Shown: positions 58,289-64,000 of the stretch, in pieces
How positions within the stretch are numbered: position 1 is the first letter of the stretch
How the letters are laid out: the number at the start of each line of letters is the position of its first letter
NCBI RefSeq assembly: GCF_007860135.1
Contig: NZ_SJPV01000009.1
Location: 62,001-126,000, forward strand
Reading direction: 5' to 3'
DNA: 64,000 nucleotides
Source of the DNA: Novipirellula artificiosorum
GTDB taxonomy: Bacteria > Planctomycetota > Planctomycetia > Pirellulales > Pirellulaceae
Notes under the pieces: model-generated
Database searches by the model: none
Seen by the model: the letters and a program-made list of their open reading frames with translations, nothing else
Told to the model about the DNA's origin: nothing
Translations under genes and position numbers: made by a program

Positions 58289-60049
58289 CTACAACGATGC
58301 CAAATCCTTGACAATGTGCTGCAGGGCCAAATCCTCTTGCTCGGTCCGTTTTGCCACCCGATAGACCTCTTCAAAGGTCGTGATTCCGCGGATGACCTTC
58401 AACATCCCATCGGCGTAAAGCGTTGACATACCGTTTTTTATGGCTTCGGTTCGGATCACGTTGGTATCTTTTCCCTTGAACATCAACTCGCGTAAACGGT
58501 TGTTCACAAGCATCAGCTCGTAGATACCGATTCGACCCCGGTATCCCTTGCGGCCACAATACGGACATCCCTTGCCTCGAGCGAACTCGGCCTGCTTGAC
58601 CATCTCGGGTGGCAAGCCCGAATCTTTGATCACGCTTTCGGACGGCTGGTACCTCACCTTACAGCGGGGGCAGATCGTCCTCACCAAGCGCTGAGCCAAG
58701 ACCGCAATCACACTACTTGCGACCATATATCCAGGTACACCTATGTCAACCATTCGTGATATAGCACTGGGCGCATCGTTCGTGTGCAGCGTACTGAATA
58801 CCAGGTGTCCTGTTAATGAAGCCTGGATTCCCATCGATGCGGTCTCGTGATCTCGCATCTCACCGACGAGGATGATATTCGGGGCTTGGCGCAACATGGC
58901 GCGAATGATCAGGGCGAAGTCGAGTCCGATTTTGTGCCGCACCTCGACCTGGTTGATGCCGGGCAAGTAGTACTCGACGGGGTCTTCTGCGGTAATGACT
59001 TTGCGGTCCGGGCGGTTCAGTGCGTTCAGTGATGCGTACAGTGTCGTGGTCTTGCCCGACCCCGTCGGGCCGGTGACCAGAATGATGCCATTGGGGCGCC
59101 GAATCAGCGAATTGAAATTGCGAAAATCGCGCTCGGAAAGACCTAACTGTCGCACCCCGACCTTGATGTTGTCTTTGTCGAGCAGACGCATCACACAAGA
59201 TTGGCCATGGTTGGTCGGAATGATGCTGACCCGCAGGTCCAATTGCTTATCGCCAACGGTGATCTTGATTCGCCCATCGGTTGGCCGCCGTTTCTCGGAA
59301 ATGTCGATCTTCGAGAGGATCTTGATACGGGCAATCACGGCCGATAGCATTCGCCGCGGCACACTCTCTCGTTCCACCAAAACGCCGTCAATTCGATAAC
59401 GGATGCGAACTCGCTCCTCAAAGGGCTCGACATGAATGTCGCTGGCACGAAGCTGGACCGCTTCTTGGATCATCAGATTCACAAGCCGGATGACCGGAGC
59501 GCTGCTGTCGTCAACCGTCTCGTCCATATTGTCCGAATCGGCATCGGACGTTTCGGTAAAGTCAATCGCGGTGTCGGTGAATTCTTGCAGCATCGAGTCA
59601 GCCGATTCCCCTTCGACTTGCCCGTAATACTGGTTGATCGCCCCCAAAATCGCGGATTTTGGCGCGAGCGCGGTTTCAATCGTCCGGTTGAGGATAAATC
59701 GCAGCTTTTCGATGGTCCCCAGGTCAAACGGGTCCGAGATCAGAATCCGCAACGATCCGGTGTCTTCACTGTACGGAAGAATCGTATTTTCGCGAGCGAC
59801 CGATTCGGGGACCAATTCGATGACGGATTCAGGGATACGCTCTTGCCGCAGATCGACGAACGGGATCTTGTGAAAATCGGCCAGCGCTTTGGCGACTTCT
59901 TCGGGCGTCGCATACTCCAACTGAACCAACACGTCGCCGACATCGGCTTTGGTGTTCTTCGCGATTTCTTCGGCTTCCGAAAGCTGGTCAAGGCTGATAA
60001 TGCCTTTCTTGAGAAGCAGGTCCGTGAATTCTTTCATCGCTTGGCTCAT
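58289..60049 (-). CDS. pilB: PilB/GspE-family secretion ATPase (first copy)
   Basis: 586 residues. N-terminal MshEN-like domain (LLLKKGIISLDQLSEAEEIA), then Walker A LVTGPTGSGKTTTLYASL, Asp box TAEDPVEYYLPGIN, Walker B APNIILVGEMRDHETAS, His box TGHLVFSTLHTNDAPSA and the zinc pairs CPRC and CPYC. It is a paralogue of the ATPase at 55124-56842; two extension ATPases beside one PilT and one GspF suggest that they serve different pilus states or systems. Probably first gene of the cluster. Confidence 0.92.
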   Translation of the reverse strand: MSQAMKEFTDLLLKKGIISLDQLSEAEEIAKNTKADVGDVLVQLEYATPEEVAKALADFHKIPFVDLRQERIPESVIELVPESVARENTILPYSEDTGSLRILISDPFDLGTIEKLRFILNRTIETALAPKSAILGAINQYYGQVEGESADSMLQEFTDTAIDFTETSDADSDNMDETVDDSSAPVIRLVNLMIQEAVQLRASDIHVEPFEERVRIRYRIDGVLVERESVPRRMLSAVIARIKILSKIDISEKRRPTDGRIKITVGDKQLDLRVSIIPTNHGQSCVMRLLDKDNIKVGVRQLGLSERDFRNFNSLIRRPNGIILVTGPTGSGKTTTLYASLNALNRPDRKVITAEDPVEYYLPGINQVEVRHKIGLDFALIIRAMLRQAPNIILVGEMRDHETASMGIQASLTGHLVFSTLHTNDAPSAISRMVDIGVPGYMVASSVIAVLAQRLVRTICPRCKVRYQPSESVIKDSGLPPEMVKQAEFARGKGCPYCGRKGYRGRIGIYELMLVNNRLRELMFKGKDTNVIRTEAIKNGMSTLYADGMLKVIRGITTFEEVYRVAKRTEQEDLALQHIVKDLASL

Positions 60050-60185
60050 GACTGGTCAACTCAACGCGCGGCGGGAATGGAGAGAAGTTGGAGAAGAAGC
60101 GGAAGACGCTCAAAGCGCACCTTCCCCGTCTCTACAAGATACCACGCCGGAATCGGTTTCGCCATTAGAATCGGCGAGGAAGCGG

Positions 60186-60220
60186 CTATCGGCTGACTGC
60201 TGACTGCCGACCGCTATTCT
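60186..60220. repeat. 7-bp-periodic repeat array (site 6), degenerate
   Basis: Five heptamers in phase: CTATCGG, CTGACTG, CTGACTG, CCGACCG, CTATTCT. It lies 6 bp from the end of the next minus-strand gene. Confidence 0.6.
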
Positions 60221-60225
60221 CCGTC

Positions 60226-60684
60226 CTATTGATTTTGGACGGGCTGGCCGGTCCCCAGTTGCGCCAACACTTGCAGGACTCCGTTCAGATGGGCCAAGCG
60301 GGGACCAAATCGGTCGACAAACTCGTTCAGCATGAATTCGCCTTCCATCAGATGCTCGTCATTATCGAGGATATCTTCGGTCATCGTGTCGAGGAACCGC
60401 GTTTGCACGCGGCTAAGCGTTTCGGCTGCTTCTCGGCAAGCTCGCGACAATTCCGGGTTGGATTCCTTCCACTGCTGCAGTTCACCGGCGCGTTGCTTTT
60501 GCATGGCCGCATTTTGCTGCATCAATTCTTGCAGGAGCCGGTTCTGCTGGCTCTGGCCCGTCACCAACTGGCGCAGCAGCTCGATCATCACTCGGCCTTC
60601 GGACACCGACGCTTCGGACGACCCCGCTTCGGGGGAGACATCGATGCGGAACATGGGGGAAACTTGTTCGTGATCGTATGACAT
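60226..60684 (-). CDS. Coiled-coil hypothetical protein
   Basis: 152 residues, Gln-rich and helical (LLRQLVTGQSQQNRLLQELM then QQNAAMQKQRAGELQQWKES), followed by a conserved-looking acidic helix (FLDTMTEDILDNDEHLMEGE) and FVDRFGPRLAHLNGVLQVLA. It has no signal peptide or membrane segment. It probably oligomerises through the coiled coil. It lies upstream of pilB on the same strand. Family not recognised. Confidence 0.75.
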   Translation of the reverse strand: MSYDHEQVSPMFRIDVSPEAGSSEASVSEGRVMIELLRQLVTGQSQQNRLLQELMQQNAAMQKQRAGELQQWKESNPELSRACREAAETLSRVQTRFLDTMTEDILDNDEHLMEGEFMLNEFVDRFGPRLAHLNGVLQVLAQLGTGQPVQNQ

Positions 60685-60951
60685 TTCTGCTGATTCCTAA
60701 CACTTCACATGATGCTGAAACGGTCGCTGAGAATCCTGAGTATAACCCGGTAAAAATGGACTTGTCCAACAATCTTGCTGGGACTGCAAAATTTCCGTCT
60801 CAGCCCCCCGAACTTGCCAAACCACCCTCCTGGCTTGCCCGACTTCCCAGCCGTCCTTTTTACCCTCCTGGTCGCTAAAGTCGGCACGACCGGAACGCCG
60901 AATAGGTTTGCTAGTGCGATCCTCCTCCCTCTTCCTCGAAACACCTTTTGA

Positions 60952-61485
60952 ATGCCCGCATCGACCGAATTGACGATAGGCTACTTCACTGTAATTTTCG
61001 ACGATCGAACGGGATGGACCGGTGGGCTGCTCGTCCTCAACCGGGGCGGTCGTCCGGTCGAGTTTCAGTGCACGCTTCCGGTCCGTCCGTCGCGTGCCCA
61101 CGAGATCTTGTTTGGCGCCACGCTCCGCGATCATTTGATTGGCGAAGTGATCGGCCCCATGCTGATCAAGAAATGCCGCACCCCACTGTCGCTGGTCTGC
61201 TGTGACCAAATTGAAGCCTTGGTGCTCGGATCGACCGCGGGCGTACCGGTTGCATTGGTCACCGAGGCAGCCGAAGAGGAGGAAGGCCCGATCCGCAGCG
61301 ACATGCTTGTCGGCGCCACCTCCGTGAAACTGGTCAACGCATCCTTGCAAGTTCCGATCGAAAACGCGGCAGCCATCGAGGCCATTGCCGACCGGTTTGT
61401 GGACTTGCCCGATGCGGTCGAGCCCTTCGAACGGATCCGCGAAGCGATCCGCGAAGCCCAATCGCAAATTGCCCGGGCAGGCTAA
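60952..61485 (+). CDS. Hypothetical protein paired with the SNF2 helicase
   Basis: 177 residues from the ATG at 60952. The N-terminal half (GYFTVIFDDRTGWTGGLLVL) and the centre (LSLVCCDQIEALVLGSTAGV) look like an alpha/beta domain. The C-terminal helices are Ala/Glu-rich (PFERIREAIREAQSQIARAG). It is five bases upstream of the helicase and thus in one operon with it. No family is recognised; partnership with the helicase is inferred only from gene order. Confidence 0.75.
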   Translation: MPASTELTIGYFTVIFDDRTGWTGGLLVLNRGGRPVEFQCTLPVRPSRAHEILFGATLRDHLIGEVIGPMLIKKCRTPLSLVCCDQIEALVLGSTAGVPVALVTEAAEEEEGPIRSDMLVGATSVKLVNASLQVPIENAAAIEAIADRFVDLPDAVEPFERIREAIREAQSQIARAG

Positions 61486-61490
61486 CCGAA

Positions 61491-63221
61491 ATGATCGACA
61501 TCCAAATCAATGAGTCGGCGGCGTGGCATATCGATGACTGGGTCCCGGCGGACACGATTTCTTGGTCACTTGAAACGATCGAGCCTCGATCGCTGCCGAT
61601 TCGTGTTTCTCCGTTGAAAACACGAGTGACCGGTTTTTTGTTCCCCGAATCCAGTCGCTGGACCCCGCCGTCCGCGATGGCGCCGGCTGCGTCAAACGAC
61701 AAACCGATCGGTCTCCATTGTGAGGCCGAACCGGTCCCGCCGGCGAAGCCAGGCAAGCGTCCCCAAAATCGGCACCGTATCAAGCCACCGAGCGACGTCG
61801 TCAAGCTGCAAGACCGGCTGTACTACCTGCTGCAGCCACCGCTGGATCAGTTGGTCGGCAGCGGCCAATTGAATTTTCCGTTTGAGCCCTTTCCTTACCA
61901 GTTGGACGGAATCGCGTTCATGTTTCCGCGATTCGCCTGTGTGCTTGCCGACGAAATGGGGCTGGGCAAAACCATGCAGGCGATCAGCACGATTCGGTTG
62001 CTGCTTTGTAGTGGCGAAGCGCGCGGCATCTTGTTGGTTTGCCCGAAGCCGCTGGTGTCGAATTGGCTTCGCGAGTTCCACGTTTGGGCGCCGGAGATTC
62101 CGGTCGCTGCCATTGAAGGCAGCGCTGCAAAACGCGACTTTCAGTGGCGTTCACCGAGCGTGCCGGTCAAGATCGCAAACTACGAATTGTTGATGCGAGA
62201 CAAGGAAACGGTTCTCGAAAGTGGACTGCATTTTGACTTGGTCGTCCTTGACGAGGCCCAGCGAATCAAAAATCGCAACAGCACAACCAGTGAAATCGTG
62301 CGGGCGATTCCGCGGACACGATCGTGGGCATTGACAGGCACTCCGGTCGAGAATTCCCCCGACGATTTGGTGGGAATCTTTGAGTTTTTGTCACCCGGGT
62401 ATTTGCGTGCTGGCATGCCGATGCCGCAAATGGCCGCCGCTGCGAGAGAGTATATTCTGCGACGCACCAAAGACATGGTACTCAACGACATGCCGCCCAA
62501 ATTGTACCGCGACGCGGAATTGGATTTGACAGCCGAGCAGTGGGCGACTTACGAATCGGCAGAATCGGAGGGCGTGATCCACTTGGAACAGCTCGACGAA
62601 ATGCTGACGATCCAGCATGTGTTTGAGTTGGTCCTGCGGCTAAAACAAATCTGCAACTTTGACCCGGTCACCGGCAGCAGTTCAAAGTTGGAGCGATTGG
62701 TGGCGGATATGGAAGAGGTCGCCGCGAGCGGAAAGAAGGCGATCGTGTTCAGCCAATGGGTCAAGAGCATTGACCAGATGCGTCCCGCACTGGAGCGATT
62801 CGGTCCGGTCGAGTATCACGGCCGCATTCCGCACAAGCAACGCGAAGGGGTGATCGACAAATTCAAGAACGATCCGAACAGCCATGTGATCCTGATGAGC
62901 TATGGAGCTGGCAGTGTTGGGTTGAACCTTCAGTTTTGCGAGTATGTCTTCTTGTTCGATCGTTGGTGGAACCCGGCGATCGAAGACCAAGCGATCAATC
63001 GGGCCCATCGGATTGGCGCGGCCGGAGCCGTGACCGTGACCCGGATGTTAGCCATGAACACCATCGAACAACGCATTGCCGATGTGTTGGCCCAAAAACG
63101 AGAGATGTTCGACGCCCTGTTTTCCGACCAAGCAGCCCCGGTTGCCGGCGGTGGGCTGAGCCGCGAAGAGATTTTTGGGTTGTTCGACTTGCGCGCGCCA
63201 TGCGGCAAGAAGGTTGCCTAA
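61491..63221 (+). CDS. SNF2-family helicase-like ATPase
   Basis: 576 residues. Motifs in order: Q-like FPYQLDGIAFM, I DEMGLGKTMQA, Ia LLVCPKPLVSNWLREF, II VVLDEAQRIKN (DEAQ), III ALTGTPVENSPDDL, IV KAIVFSQWVKSIDQM, V LMSYGAGSVGLNLQ, VI WWNPAIEDQAINRAHRIGA. The ~130 N-terminal residues are unique. SNF2 ATPases translocate on duplex DNA and remodel protein-DNA complexes; bacterial members include RapA and defence components, but no defence partner is visible here. Confidence 0.92.
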   Translation: MIDIQINESAAWHIDDWVPADTISWSLETIEPRSLPIRVSPLKTRVTGFLFPESSRWTPPSAMAPAASNDKPIGLHCEAEPVPPAKPGKRPQNRHRIKPPSDVVKLQDRLYYLLQPPLDQLVGSGQLNFPFEPFPYQLDGIAFMFPRFACVLADEMGLGKTMQAISTIRLLLCSGEARGILLVCPKPLVSNWLREFHVWAPEIPVAAIEGSAAKRDFQWRSPSVPVKIANYELLMRDKETVLESGLHFDLVVLDEAQRIKNRNSTTSEIVRAIPRTRSWALTGTPVENSPDDLVGIFEFLSPGYLRAGMPMPQMAAAAREYILRRTKDMVLNDMPPKLYRDAELDLTAEQWATYESAESEGVIHLEQLDEMLTIQHVFELVLRLKQICNFDPVTGSSSKLERLVADMEEVAASGKKAIVFSQWVKSIDQMRPALERFGPVEYHGRIPHKQREGVIDKFKNDPNSHVILMSYGAGSVGLNLQFCEYVFLFDRWWNPAIEDQAINRAHRIGAAGAVTVTRMLAMNTIEQRIADVLAQKREMFDALFSDQAAPVAGGGLSREEIFGLFDLRAPCGKKVA

Positions 63222-63412
63222 CCCGGATGATTCGTTGGAGTGGACTCTACTTGGCATCGACGCGATGAATTCAGCAGTCTCATTAGGGGTTGGAGCTGGT
63301 TTGCATTTCCTACCCCGGATGCGCTATCCGCGATCCAGGGCTTATTGCTGAAATGCCTGCGGCATGAACGATAACCCAAATCTGTCCGTCATTTGCTTAA
63401 CGCCACCAAGGA

Positions 63413-64000
63413 TCAGTCCAGCTTGTCGACCCAACGGGTCCATGCGGCGACCGCTTCGTCGGAGAGATTCGGCTTGGGCAGGGTTGCTAACTTGGTACTG
63501 CCCGGCATGCCCGGGGTTTGCGCACGGACGGTCAATAGGCCATTGACGTTGATCTCAAAGCCAATCGATCGTGCGCGGCTTTCGCTTCCATGCGCTTCAT
63601 CGTCGATGGTAAAATCGTATCGACCGAGCGATTGCCAATCGTCTTGCTCAATGCCTGAAGACTCGACCAACGACAAGGCCATCTTTTCACGTCCTTCGCC
63701 AACCGTCAAACGACGGTTAGCGCGAGCTGGCAGCGGAGTGCTTTTCGGCAGGATTGGCAAAATGCGTCTGCGACCACGGCCATCTTCGACCAAAATTCCA
63801 ATGGTTTGGCTGGTGACCCCCAGTGGCGGCGTTGCAATCGTACTTCGACCGGGTAATTCCCCTGCCAAGCATGCAGCCGCTCCACGAGCCACGTCGCTGC
63901 GATCGACCGCTTGAACCGAGAGATTTTGGCGCAACCCACGAAGCACTTCATCACGAATTTCTTTGATACGAAGCAGTGGCCCCAGTGTGACAAGGGTATC
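63413..64000 (-). CDS. Hsp70/DnaK-like protein, C-terminal part (partial)
   Basis: The frame is open to the right edge of the window, so the gene starts beyond it; about 195 residues are visible. They show the end of the ATPase domain (VDRSDVARGAAACLAGEL) followed by an Hsp70 substrate-binding region (TSQTIGILVEDGRGRRRILP, then ILPKSTPLPARANRRLTVGE). The helical lid is missing, as in the shorter Hsp70-like proteins of planctomycetes. Convergent to the SNF2 gene, separated by 190 bp. Confidence 0.8.
   Translation of the reverse strand, partial: DTLVTLGPLLRIKEIRDEVLRGLRQNLSVQAVDRSDVARGAAACLAGELPGRSTIATPPLGVTSQTIGILVEDGRGRRRILPILPKSTPLPARANRRLTVGEGREKMALSLVESSGIEQDDWQSLGRYDFTIDDEAHGSESRARSIGFEINVNGLLTVRAQTPGMPGSTKLATLPKPNLSDEAVAAWTRWVDKLD

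Noticed and set aside
61491..63221. Defence system (DISARM-like) based on the SNF2 ATPase
   Set aside because: None of the partner genes (methyltransferase, DUF1998, PLD nuclease) is present.

Overview
The window is chromosomal DNA of a planctomycete, most likely a member of the Pirellulaceae (Rhodopirellula and relatives). The evidence is the gene content: an ECF sigma factor next to a Ser/Thr kinase with TPR repeats, a large periplasmic protein with beta-propeller repeats and haem motifs, very long pseudopilin-like proteins, PEP-CTERM proteins, and many conserved proteins of unknown function. Assignments come from reading motifs by eye; no database search was possible.

Layout. 0-6.5 kb: exported hypothetical protein, Obg GTPase, type III pantothenate kinase, a repeat-bearing membrane protein and a D-2-hydroxyacid dehydrogenase. 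6.7-18.9 kb: enolase-superfamily enzyme, NarL-type regulator, LptF/G-type permease, an apparent YgfZ / ECF sigma / Ser-Thr kinase operon, a three-haem propeller protein and a PHP-domain protein. 19-22.9 kb: a receiver-only protein with Glu at the phosphorylation site, a 133-bp MITE, an AMMECR1-domain protein, tandem repeats and an IS66 transposase. 22.9-34.8 kb: an integrative element in tRNA-Pro(CGG). 34.8-39.1 kb: sigma-54 regulator with an FHA domain, AroH chorismate mutase, small unknowns. 39.2-60.1 kb: a type II secretion / type IV pilus-like cluster on the minus strand (two GspE/PilB ATPases, PilT, GspF, five pseudopilins with the FTLVE-type motif and a giant GspK-like protein). 60.2-64 kb: a coiled-coil protein, an unknown protein paired with an SNF2 helicase, and the end of an Hsp70-like gene.

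The most notable object is the 11.8-kb integrative element (22893-34737), bounded by perfect 46-bp direct repeats covering the 3' half of tRNA-Pro. It carries a tyrosine integrase beside the tRNA and a tightly overlapping operon: AlpA-like regulator, winged-helix protein, SSB-like protein, archaeo-eukaryotic-type primase, DnaB-like helicase and a second winged-helix protein. An iteron- and hairpin-rich candidate origin follows. The cargo is secreted RCC1-repeat PEP-CTERM proteins. The integrase frame is open through the attachment core on both sides and in the same phase, so the excised circle should encode a 585-residue integrase with a 75-residue tail. Integration replaces that tail with six residues read from the antisense of the tRNA. 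A second unusual structure is a family of 7-bp-periodic repeats that brackets two small accessory genes (Uma2 and a four-helix-bundle gene) inserted in the secretion cluster.
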